From contig NOWV01000235.1 in the NCBI GenBank assembly GCA_003344405.1, positions 1 to 64,000 on the forward strand: 64,000 bases of DNA, given 5' to 3'. Source of the stretch: Trichoplax sp. H2. Lineage: Eukaryota; Placozoa; Uniplacotomia; Trichoplacea. Positions 1-12,562 of the stretch are shown here, in pieces; the stretch's first letter is position 1, and each line of letters opens with the position of its first letter. Made by a program: the position numbers and the translations under genes. The notes under the pieces were generated by a model. The model saw only the letters and a program-made list of their open reading frames with translations, was not told where the DNA came from and did not search any database.

Positions 1-3000
1 CTACCCTCGATTACGTTTTCCTTATTTCTTTCCTAAATGGTCCGTATATTGAGTATTTAATTCGATCTTCTATGTTTTTATTTTGATATCAGGATAATTG
101 AGTAGTAGTCAATCGAAATGTTACCTTCAAACCATGGTATCCTTATTTTCCCCTTAAATATTCTGTGAACTTACAATAATCGAATTGTCTCCATAAGTGA
201 TATTTCTAGTAGCAGTTACGCTATTATAAACTATTACACTGATATAAAAGTACTAGCTCTAAGCCATTTCAGTGCCCCACTTTAGGATGGAGATATGCGA
301 TATTAACCAATGTTGATCTTAGCATTAACCCAAAATCCTACTTTAGGTGTGGTAAATATAATCAACTGATCGCTGAAGGTTGTCTTTCATAATTTATATA
401 ACTAATCTTTACTGACTTCACTTTTGGTAAAGAATTGTACGAATATTATTTGTCGATCAATATTTATAGGAGTAATTTTTAAAGTTGTTTTTGGCTTATA
501 AATGAATATAGTACCGGATTGTCCTCATTGCAACTCGATCGATTAATAAATATTGACCAATAATATGTACTGGAGATTATTTTTATATCGAAGTGACCTT
601 TACATTTAATTTCAAAGTCTTATCATTTTCATGTATATCTCATCCTTATCCTTCAATTCCTTTAAGTCTTACTGCTCCATCTTCAATTAAATGCAATTCA
701 GAAGATTTTATTATCTCAATAGAAATTGTATTTATCTTCCATATATATGATTATTTTCAATTTGTTTCTTTTCTCCTCAAATAGATCAAGCCATGATTAA
801 ATATGGTTTAATTGATGGTATCTGATGAGATTTATTTGAAAGATAACTATCTTTTTGTTGATCTTTAACTTGGTTATTTTTAGATGGGATAGTATTACGA
901 AATGATAGTTCATTTTTATTGGCATCAAGGCTTGGAAATGATTGCTTTCAGTCTGAATTTGCATCTTGTCAAATCTTTTGAGCTATGATTAATTGAGTGA
1001 TAGCAGACAATACAATTAAGGAATCATTTAGCATTTAAACATCCGTTAGACAATTCAATTTTCTGTCCCTCACTTTTTATTGTACAGGAAAATCCTTTCG
1101 TTCCACGTAATTCATATGCAAGTCATTAAGCAGCAATAAGTGAATCATTAACGGATGAATTTTAGCATGACCCTTTGATATGTAATTCATCATTTAGCTT
1201 ATATGAAGTTCTCTATCTCACTATAAGATTCTTTCATGACCATAGTCTATATCATTTCCATGTCAATCGTATGCCCGCCACTGAATTAAGTACATTACCT
1301 CATTTTATATTCATGTTGACTCCATTGAGTTTAGCTGAGATTAATGGATCGTTCATGGATGATATTTTAGAAGGATAATCTGATATTTCAATATTCATTC
1401 TTAATTATAGCAATCTCTATCCTTCTGATTGCATTGCTACAACTTACATCTTTTTCGAATGCTACGGATGTTATTGAAATAAATAGATTAGCTCGATCTA
1501 TATTTATATCTACACAATCTGAAGAGCTATCATTCATGACCCTTAACTAATAGTATTTCTTGATTGCTATGCAAAGTCTATGTCATTGTTACGTCAAGTC
1601 AGGCATGCGATAGAAATGAACGGATCATCCCATTCGTTGCATCTCGATCTACTCCAACCTATTGAGCTATAATTGCTGCCTAGTTGATCGATCCTCTTTC
1701 AGGAGTATCATGTGAGATCTCAAGATTTATTTTGAATATTTTCGTTCTCCATCATTGTCTATGATTGTATTGCAAGAGTCAGCATTATTTCCTCTGCAAT
1801 AGCATGCATAGGATTGGATTGTTTGAGTCTGCGTTAGCTCAATTGGTTCTCATGTCAAGCCGATTGAATGATCAAACCTTTGATCATTCTCCCTTGTTGT
1901 ATAGAATGAACTGGTTTTGGCTGGTGGCCTTGTCGACTGGATGTTTATTCTATATTAGCTACATTGATCATTGTCATCAACAATAGACGGACGATAATGA
2001 TTTCAAGTCAATTGATCCACTAGTCGACCAACGATGAAGAAAATTTGCAATTGAATAGCTTAAAAAATAACCAATTGAACAATAAAAATAAACTAACTGG
2101 TTTAAATGCAACTTGATAAGCACCAATAACGGGATAAGATAAAAAAAGAAGGAACAAAGGGATTGATGATTAATTAATATCTTATTTGATTGTATTGTAC
2201 AACAATACCGTTATCTATTATTATCTAAGCAGGAACGTCATGCGTTGTCTTCCCACGTTCAACTCTAGGCTGGTTGATTGACAACATTAGGTCGCCGTCA
2301 ATAGCAATTGTTCTATTCTAATCTATACAATCGTCCTATTTCTACTGACAACAACTATTGCAAGCTAGGGTAATTATCAAGGCCGATGGTAAAGATTAAT
2401 AATTGAATTTTGCTCGATGGTAACAATCCCAGCCTGACCAACTGTTTTTTTTCCCTTGGATGAGTTTTTTCCCTCCTCCCCTTCTCGATCATCGTCGCTA
2501 GCCCTTATGACTAGCGGTGACAATAAGAAATTCTTAGGCAATATACCTATGACAAACCAGACTAGCGACTCCAACTCGTTATTATTCCAATCTTCCTGCT
2601 TGATCTAATGTAAGCCACTATTCAATCTTGTAGCTTGGCAGTATTTGATCTTTTTTTTATGCTATCGTCATCAATTTCCAGATAGAGAAATTCGATCATC
2701 AAGGTGATGATTTAATCATGTTGATCAGTATTCGATCGTCGTATCTAATATTATCTTAATCACTTTGGAAAAGAAGTTTTTTTGATCTAATTTTTTTTGG
2801 ATCCTGGGCTTTATTTTCGCTCCTCTTTTTAGTGACTGTAATTAGCATACTTACAGTTGTTATGATCATCGTGGCAATAGGATTGAGTAAAAACTTCTAT
2901 TCTTTCCGACTTTTTTTTTAGACCTTATTGAAATTTTTTTCTCAACTTTGCGCGTTTGATCGGTTGATTTTTTAATTAGCGCCCAACTATTGACTTGTAA

Positions 3001-4218
3001 CATTAATTCTACTGTCTGTGACTCATCATTTACATCGCTTTTATCTAGCAAGAATTGGGTTATCTATTCTATTGCTTTACTTTATTCCATCAATAGCATT
3101 AGGCAAAATAACTGGATACAAGGTAATGTCTATAGCGATTAGAATTTCCACTACCAACCGCGGATATTTTTTATTTTATTAATGTATCGGCTGATAGTAT
3201 TATTTATAACTGTTAATCTTGTCCTTTTTCTACACCTTCATCTTAATTAATAAGGTTGAAAAAAGAAAATATTATTTCGTTGAATAACGGCTTCAATTGA
3301 CAACGTTTGATGGCTTTTTCTCGACCTTTGGCCACTGATTGATCCAGTACAGACAACGGCGTAGAAAAAATTGGCATTTTTTTCCTGCAACGCTTGTTGT
3401 ATTACTGGCCTTCATCAATTCATCTTCATAGTAAACCGGAGTGACAAAAAAAAGTATTTGATCGCTTACAATTTCCTCTCAAGTTCCTTTTGCTCCCTTT
3501 TAACCTAATTGGCTGTGAAGCAATCCTGAAGATTGAAATAATATTCAATCATCAATTTAGACAGAGCCATCGGATATTGACTTTATTCTTAATCAACTTG
3601 CTCCAGTGCGTTATACCCTTGAGCAGCAAGCGAACAACGTCATAATCTATTTCAAGATAGCTAACGTGGACACAAGATTCATCCTATCCTACGTCGATAC
3701 AAGCAGATTCCCTTAGCAAAAATTATTGATATTAGTTCAATAAAAGGGACTAAAAATATTTTTATTTTCTATTCCTTGCCCATCTTAATCAGTTAGTCAT
3801 ACCTTGTATTAGCGTTTTAAGCGTCGATTAAAATCCGTTTTGAATTGGATTCTATTTATCGCTATCAAACAAGGTAATCCATTTGGTCGGTTAAGAAATT
3901 GGTTTTTATTACACTAAATCGCAATAATACGTTTAAGAATTAAATTGATTTGTTCATCAGCGACAAAATCTTATTTTTCGTCATCGCTAATCATCGAAAT
4001 TTCAAGTTAGTTCCACGTATTGCTCCTTTTGGTCGGTAATTGCACCACCACACTAGAAAATTTGCTTCCTATTGCAACCAGTCTGCTGCTAGTGATTGAA
4101 ACTAAATTCGCATAACTTTACCTGGAAATAGTTCTTCTCGAATTATTTTTGATCACTTTTTAATATCCATTGCTTGGATTAATAATTTGCAGTCTTGAGA
4201 CTTACGCAGTATTTCAAT
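1..4218. other. Intergenic, no gene seen
   Basis: AT-rich sequence upstream of the glypican start. The open frames here are short (at most about 73 codons), resemble no protein I know, and are not flanked by convincing splice sites that join in phase. A box-A-like string at 1835-1848 does not extend into a tRNA. The glypican promoter should lie at the right end, but I see no clear TATA box there. Confidence 0.5.
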
Positions 4219-7200
4219 ATGGCAATGAATCAACATCGATTGCTCTGTCTGTGTCTGCTTCTGTCTTGCTCTATGTATTTTATGGTCGCTACTGTGGAGG
4301 CTCGTGATCAGCAATGCTACAATGTTGCTAATCATTTTAGAAGTAAACAATTACCGATTAATTCACATTCGTTGAATCCTATACCAGGTAAGTTATTTTA
4401 TGTCGTTATAGCCTGTCGGTTTCATATTTTTAACTCTACGATTTCATTTTTCCGTTATTGTTGATTGCGTATAGTCTTAGACGGCTAATATTGCACGCAG
4501 ATCTAGATACGAAATGGTCTTAACTTTATTTCGTTATTCGTCTACCGTCTAAACTTTACTTTTTCATCATACCTTAAGACAAATCTTAACTTTTTCGTTT
4601 AACTTGATAATTTGGCTCGTACGGTCGGGATTAATACTATAAATTTAATCATTTTCTGGAAGGAGATAAATTGAAACGAGGTAGAATCGAAAATCAATAT
4701 CCATGCAGTCCGAAGGATAATTCGTGGAGATTGCTTACTCTCTATAGATTAACATTAGCAGTACCTTATCGACTCACATTTACATTTCTGCCAAATACAT
4801 CAAAATCATGAAGGGTTATTTACTTTACTGGGCAGATAGAATATATTTATTAACCATATTCTCATGAGCTTAGTTCCATGCAATAATTTTTAATGATGCA
4901 TTGCAGATTCATCTAGTTCTGGAAAATGCTCGATCAATTTCATTTCTGCCGTAATCTTATTTTCCAGACATAATGTACTTCCCGTTCTAATAACTAATAG
5001 ATCATATATTAAATCATCATCTGGGTGATGGTATTTCTAGCATAAATTGCTGATTAGGAAATAGATTGCGCACATAAAATGGTAGAATATTCTTTCAGTT
5101 TTTACCCTTTTGTCTGGAAAATGATTTTCCAGACGGGGCGATTAATTCGTGAAATAACGAAATACTTAGTCTTTCCGCACCTCTACTGTTAATCTATCCA
5201 AGATTACATCTTGTTACAAATTGGCTATAATATCGAGAAAATTAGTCTATGAAAGAATAACAGTAAATTTTTTCCTACCCGATTCCGTATTATTTGATTT
5301 GAAAAGCATAGGATATGTAAAATAACAAATCTCCTATCCTTGCATCACTAGATAATACTGTAATAGCCTCGAATATATGATATTTCTACTATACAATGTA
5401 GATTGAAGCATCATAATCACAGAAGATTATTTTAGGGCTAGAAAATTTCACGGATATGCTTAATAGTGTATATTAATTTAGCATAATGGAATAGCAGTAC
5501 TTTAGAAATTTATTATCGGGTTGAAACTCTCAATTTTCTGAAACGTTATGTGATTATACACGCTATTTGGATAAGTAAATATAGATGATTTTATTTGAAT
5601 ATATCTATATTATGAAAGTCTAGGCAATAAATTCAAAGTTTACGTCTGGAATAGACAAGAATAAATTTATTCAGTAGTTCCCTTATGTCAGCCATAAGGC
5701 TTTCCAATTTTGATGTATCATTTAGTATAAACATTTGACTTGTAAGTGTTGCTTAAGTTGAAAGCAATAATATGGATAATTCTCGCGGTGTATTAAGAAT
5801 GACAAAGAGGAATATCAAGGGGTTGCGGCAATTTCATAAATTCTTATATTAAAAAGAAACCCAGTATAACATAATAGACAGTTTTAAGTTGATATCTCTT
5901 CTATTTTACGTCTCAGTAACTGATCATTAAGTTTGACTAAAATGGTTTACTTATTTACAATTAAAATTTATTTATAGAGTTAAAGCTGAATGTTAAAAAA
6001 TTATCGCTAGACTATTTGTTGTTCAAATAGTAGTAGACGTTAGATTGTAAATAATCGTAGCTAGACAAAATTATTTATTCGAAAGTTCAAAGATTCACGA
6101 ATAGAAACAATAGTTTTAGTGTCTTGATCCAGTTCCAGTTTATTCTGTGGCTTTATAATAAACCAAGAAGCAGTTGCTTGAAATTATATCACTAAATGCA
6201 AGAAATCAAACCCATATTTACTTTAATAAAAAACTTCTATCTTGGGTATGATCTCATCCAATGTTTATTAATATTTATTACTGATATTATTTCAACATCA
6301 CATATCTTACTCATCCTAGACTCATTTCAGTTCTCATTAAGTAGAATTTACTTTCGAAAGTCAATATATCTATAAAAAGAAAGCAATTGGAATATAATTT
6401 AGTTCTATAATATGATAAACGTTTCGATCAGCTAATTATTCTCTGGGCCCATGATAGTAGTATTTCTAGATAAATTGATATAGGAATAATGTTCGGAAAA
6501 AGCTATGATTCCGAAAGGAAATGGTTGACTACTAATTACGATGTAGATATGGATTCCATTTTCATACTGTAGTTCCTGTTATTAGCAATAAATCGATAAA
6601 TACAGACAATTAGTTGTAGCTACTTTTCATTTAGTAGTATTTTTTCATTTTGATACCAGTTCATATCTTTTGATAATGGTCTATCATACTAGACAACCAC
6701 TTAGAACAACAAGTCAAACTGTTCATTTCTTTCCATGATTTTTTCCAATGTTAAATAATAAATAGCGTAAAAGACTAAATTACAGTGTTCAGACAATGTA
6801 TGATTTTATTGTCTAGATGTTTAATAATGAAAGAAAATGCGTCATATCATTTCTAACACTCTTATTTTTTCGCGACTTGACGGAAATATAGGAACTTCAT
6901 TACAACATTGTACCTGTAAATGGACATGTTGTACGCGACAATCGGAGAAACTCCTTCATGATCGAGTATTAACTGAATTAGCCTCAATCGGACCCAATGA
7001 AACTAATATTATGAATCATGATTTATCTACATTTATCACTGAATTTCAAGGTAAGTTAATATTTGATCAATGGATACAAGAATAGAATAGATTTAATAAT
7101 TTCAATTTAGCGATGTTTATACTTCGGACGAACTATCAATCGAGGCAAAACTGAGCCAATAACAATTGAATCTATTTTCAATGTGATTTACCGTTGAAAA

Positions 7201-10200
7201 TCTTTCTAACCAAATTATACGAGTTCAAATTGCTACTAAATGAAAATTGAGTCATAGAATTGCAGTAAATTTCAGAACTTGATGAACGTTTGATATCTAA
7301 AGCGCACACGTATAGCCAGACTAGAAGAAGTGACAACTGGACAACGTACATCTACGATATTGATCAGTGACATATAATACATATCAATATTCATCAACTG
7401 TAATTTTGGAAATATCGTTAGCAATTAGATATTGATGGTGTCGGCAATATTGATCTTTAATTGAAATTTCGCCACTATTATTTTTCATCAGTTTCAATCG
7501 ACTTTATCGTTAAAATTTGTGTTGCAATCCAATTTTAGCATCCAAATGTGTATAAAAATTTATCACAGCATCTGTGAATTTGTAGCGCTACTTCACTATA
7601 AGTGTTTAACAATTAACTAACAATGCATGGTAGCGAATGCCAAACTGGAGCACATATACATTTGTTGTCTTAGCTTAGATTATTATGGACTTATAAGTCA
7701 TTTAAGCTGACAGTAACAGAGCTAAACGGATGATAAATACGTGATCTTATCGTTATTAGTCAATATCTAATTACATTTCCTATAGGATATGAATTCTTGC
7801 TTAAAATCTTTAACTTCCTTCCGATGTTGAAATACATGTATCCATAAATGGATTATCTTGCCGTATATCTCCCTAGATCTTGACTTTTGCTACACTTCAA
7901 TAACTATCATTTTCGCTGATTTTAAGATTAGCAACTAGCCAGACTTAGTTCTTAATCAAATTACTGATCAACATATGCAAGGATTACATGTGATAGAAAG
8001 GTGTATTTTCATTTGGCTTCCAGTGTTTTACGGCAATTGTTTACTTTTCAATTATGAATCTAGAGTATCATTTTAACGGCACCTACTATCTAGATAGAAG
8101 TCTTCCAAGCATATTAGTCGACTCATAGAATTTTCTCTTTGCCTCAACTATGAATCTGGCACATAATAGCACATAGTTGGGCATTTTAGAAGCGACGATT
8201 AGGCTAAATTTGCTTTTCAAATTCATGATAGATTTCTTTATTAGTCAGTAGGTATCGAATTAAGTTTAATATATCATACCAAAACGAGGGCAACAATATT
8301 TACCGACCCTATAAATTTAGTTTTCTGGTTTGATCTCATAAAAATTAAACACATTTTTTAGTCAATTACTATCCAGTATGGACTCTGATATTGAAATTCT
8401 ATTTTCTCTTGTAATATTCCAGATCTTATGATTACATTAAATGTAACATGGCTAAGTGTCGGCTAAGGGGATTCAAATTAATTTATATATTCCATATTTT
8501 AATATCATCCAATATAGCCTAATTCATTATTAATCTCAACCTGCTGACTTAAATACAGACTAAGCATTTGATGCTGTATCAAAATTCTATGCTTTCTATT
8601 TGGTCTACTACGGATTATATCATCAATTTTAATCCAGTATGGCATAGGCAGTAGTGTAAAATTTTTAGCTCTGTTAAGTAGTCACAATTATTAATTTACT
8701 ACGATCCTTTATAGATTTAAGACTACGGTTTATTTGGCTACATTTAAAAGAAATTACTAAATGGTTGCAATAGTAGAAAATTACATTTTTATTAGTTATT
8801 TTGGGAAAATTCATTTTTACCTCTTTAACATTTATTCCTCTAAATTAATACTGTACTATTTTAATATTGAAATATTAGCTTTGGATATTTGTTTTTATTA
8901 CTTTATGGATAACTCAAGTTTCTTTATTTGCCTAAATTCCTGACTCGATTAAATTCAAATTGAGAAAGTAAATACATTGCAGTCCGTGTCTCTATCTTTT
9001 TTAATTGATTTTATAAAAGCCTCATAATAGCAGTTCCCATACAGCTAGATTTCGAAATAGGAGTTGTACCGTCATGTATTCATGCCACAAGAATTAAATT
9101 TATTCTGTTCTGTTTGATATTTGCTACTACTGTCTCGTATATTTATAATTATTACTCTTTAATATTATAGCCACAGCCATCATTAGCCAATACGATCAGA
9201 GCTGTTGCGTAAAATAATGTCTACGGCTTGAATTATTGATTTATTAATTTTTTCTTTTTGATCACGTTATTGTATCCTATTATTATTTATCCCATTTACT
9301 TTCTACTGTATTTATCCATTGCTCATTCAAGTTAGTGAATGAAAAAAATTATTCGATATCTTAGAAATTTAATTAAAAGTAATAATCAATCTATTGTTAA
9401 TCTCGCATATAGCAGTTACTATTATTTGACAAAATTTTAATATTAATGATGAAAGATGATAATTAAAGGGCTATCAAAAATAGATTTGGCAACTCTTATT
9501 TATCTACATATAGAATTATATATCGATATGAGGATAGTCAGTAGATGCACTGTATAATTTTCAATATTATAGTATTACACAGTGTCTGCAAAACTGATGT
9601 AGCCATCAACGAGTTACGTTTTAATTAAATTTCTTGATGAGTCAAAAGCCATGTGAGTAAAAAGTGTCTAACTCTCGATTATCTCTCGCAATATTAGCAT
9701 TCTTATCGATTGCTAGTACTTATTAAAACGTGACCATAGGGACTGTTATTGACACTTTATGTCTAGATATAAAAGCTATCAGACTAATGATGATTCATTC
9801 AAACGTTACTGAAGTTTATTACTAATGGAACAATACGTATTGATAGCGTGCTGATTTGTTGAATTCTATATTCTAGGGCATATTTCTAAGAATATCGACG
9901 ATGCTGAAAAATTCATGAATTATGTTTATGGTGTTGCTTACCCTGATGTTTATCCAATGAACAAGGATATTTTTACTCAATTTTATTCCTCTTTACGCCA
10001 TTTTATGAATGGAAATTTAAATAATTTGGAAAATCCGCTGAAAGAGCTATATACTGAATTAGTTGTTCGAGGTTTTAGTTATAAAAGTATCAAATTCGAT
10101 TTTAATCCTAAAGTACGAAATTGTGTTAAGCAACTGATTACAACTAATGCTAAGATGCCTGGTTATCCTGATAAAGTTATCGAGAAAACAAAACGAGTTA

Positions 10201-12389
10201 TGGACAAGACACGTGGCGTTTTGGCCTTATTAATTCAGTTACGGAAACAAATTCCAGCATTAAGTCAAATGAAGGCCGGCCAAAGTTGCGATCGGGCTGT
10301 GGTCAATATGCATGTTTGCTCTATTTGTGCAGCGTTTAGTGTTCCACCCTGCAATAAATATTGCCAGCATGTATTAGCAGATTGTTATTATGACCAAGTC
10401 TACATTACTAAGATTTTCCATGATCTATCCATCAATTTAAAGCTATTAATTGAGCAAATATCAAGCCATTACAATATGAAAGAAGCGTTAGGAGAATTAA
10501 CGAAAGATATTTCAATATTTGTTTCGGCATTTGATGCTTCACCTTCATCGATTACTGATCCGGTAAGATGAATAGCCTTCGAAAAAGACTACGTTGAAAG
10601 GTTTAGTCATATTAGTAGAATGTAATTCTTCACGTACATTATTAGCCAATATTATAATCTGCTTAGTCATTATTAGTGCTGAAATTGCTAATTACCGTAC
10701 TCTATTGTTTTATTTCATTGCTATAAACTAAATTTTAAAAATAAATTCACATACTAATAGCTGCTCTATTTTAAATTAATAAAGTGTATGAATTTTCATT
10801 TTGCTAGATTACTAAGAACTGCAAGAGTCTACAGAATAAGCGGGAGAGACGATCAGCTGATAATGATTTTGTCGTTGATGGCATATCAAAAGATCAAGTT
10901 CACTTACGTAGTAAAAAAGCGGCCAATAACATGTTAGCATCAGCCGGAATTAAGAATAATCGAAATGGTAGGTGGTATATTAGTTATGATATTGCTTAAA
11001 AAACTGCTGATCGATTGATTGAGACTGTTATTTAGTTTTACTTACACTCTCGTCTTAAATTTAGATAAGGCTTACGAGAAATTCTTACAAAATTTATCCA
11101 ACGTATTGGAATCAGGTCAGTTCTCATGGGAGAAAGTCATCGATCGAGCATGCTTATCTCATTTTTCAGCTAAAACAACAACGCAATGTTGGAATGGAAC
11201 TGGTGTTGGAAGGTAACTATGAAGATTAAATTGAATTATATTTCATATGATAATATTGGTCTTGTAGGTATCCAGTATTCTTTCAGTACCGGTATCCAAT
11301 TCTTCTCTAATTACAATATATTTCATGCTTTTATACTTATTTAACATTGGGATTGGGATATTATAATTGACTGATACTAAATTCGGTTCCATCTGAATAG
11401 TAGATACAACTAGGAACGATTTTAAATTTTTCGTATCTTAGTATCGAAGTTACTAATGGAAAAATAATAAATTTAGTATCAGTTATTAATGAAAGCTAAA
11501 TACTCAACACTATTTTGACTAGCTATGTTCTCTTTGATATAAGATAGTCATTAATCAACGATTTTGAAAGATTGCTTCGATTAAAATTAACACAGATACA
11601 ACGATGTTGATATGTAGTTATGCCTAGTAGTTATTTAAACGTTATGTGTTGCTAAGTATCAATATTATCTAGGCACTAAATAGAAGTTTTCCTCCTTTCA
11701 ATAGTTTCTCTGTTTCGCCGAATTTTGTCTGGAATAATCAAATATCTGTCGAATCAACCTATATCGCTGATAGACTAATTAAACTTATGGATACAACCAT
11801 TAAAGGTATTCAAAATAAGCCTGTGGAATATCCACAATTAGAAATTTATAAGACCCCAGCATCAAGCGGTTTCAGCGGCAGCGGAAACCCTACTGATAAC
11901 GACGATACGAGTGAGGACGATGATGATGGAAATGATGGAAATGTTAGTGGCAACGCGTCAGGTGGGTTCTCTGGATCTAGCGCTAATCCTGAGGTTAAAG
12001 GCAATACTGGCGGTACAGAAGCATCTACAACTGATAATACACCAACAATCATATTTAAGCCATTAACAGTAGCTACGCGATATATTAAAACAACAACACC
12101 ACCGAAAACAGAGCTAACAACAACAGCAAACAAGCCTTCAACATCGGCGACTACTGAAGCTAAAACAACACAAAGTACTACGAAAACTACTACAAAAACT
12201 GTTACAACAAAATCAATAACATCTTCCGATACTACAAGGAAAGGAACGGTTGGAAATCAAAATTTACAAGAGGATCCAACGACAACGAGTAGTGCTAAGG
12301 CTCATCGAAGTTACTCTACCGCATCGACATTACTCATTAGCGGTTTAGCTTATGCTTTACTCCATACAAACGTATTATCATCGTTATGA
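4219..12389 (+). CDS. Glypican (GPI-anchored heparan sulfate proteoglycan), 7 exons
   Basis: Cell-surface proteoglycan core protein; glypicans tune Wnt, Hedgehog, FGF and BMP signalling. Exons: 4219-4387, 6892-7050, 9877-10562, 10808-10967, 11065-11212, 11268-11291 (24-nt micro-exon, less certain) and 11705-12389. All have GT-AG ends and matching phases, giving about 676 residues (668 without the micro-exon). The first ATG (4219; another at 4225) opens a hydrophobic signal peptide, then the first core Cys. Visible glypican landmarks are the TCC motif of exon 2, a six-Cys block in exon 3 (SC, VCSIC, PPCNKYC, ADC) and CWNG at the end of exon 5. About 15 core cysteines are present against 14 in the family. 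RERR|SAD in exon 4 sits where GPC3 is cut by furin. Exon 7 has SGFSGSG in an acidic setting near residue 500 and a second FSGS (heparan sulfate sites), a Thr/Lys-rich stalk and a hydrophobic GPI-signal tail. Introns 1 and 2 are about 2.5 and 2.8 kb. Vertebrate subfamily cannot be assigned. Confidence 0.93.
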
Positions 12390-12556
12390 TAATATTAGCC
12401 AAGCGAAATTCAATCACAACTTCAAGGTTAATTCATACTTTTTATAATCATCGAGTAAAATTAATCAAGAATTAGTCTTGACTTCAAATGAATCAATAGA
12501 TGCAATTGGAATGGTATTAAAATATCACGTAGTGCTTGATAAGTTAAATAGAAAAA

Positions 12557-12562
12557 AATAAA
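12557..12562 (+). terminator. Candidate polyadenylation signal of the glypican gene
   Basis: AATAAA lies about 170 bases after the glypican stop codon. It is the canonical hexamer, but such strings are common in AT-rich DNA, so the assignment rests on position only. Confidence 0.45.

Noticed and set aside
1831-1900. tRNA-like string (GCGTTAGCTCAATTGGTTCT), a good box A
   Set aside because: No box B (GGTTCRANNC) at the right distance and no acceptor-stem pairing; one half of a promoter motif is not a gene.
11673-11704. Alternative start of the last glypican exon at ..CTAG|GCACTAAAT
   Set aside because: It needs a phase-0 partner, but the upstream exon ends in phase 2; the acceptor at 11705 fits the phase.
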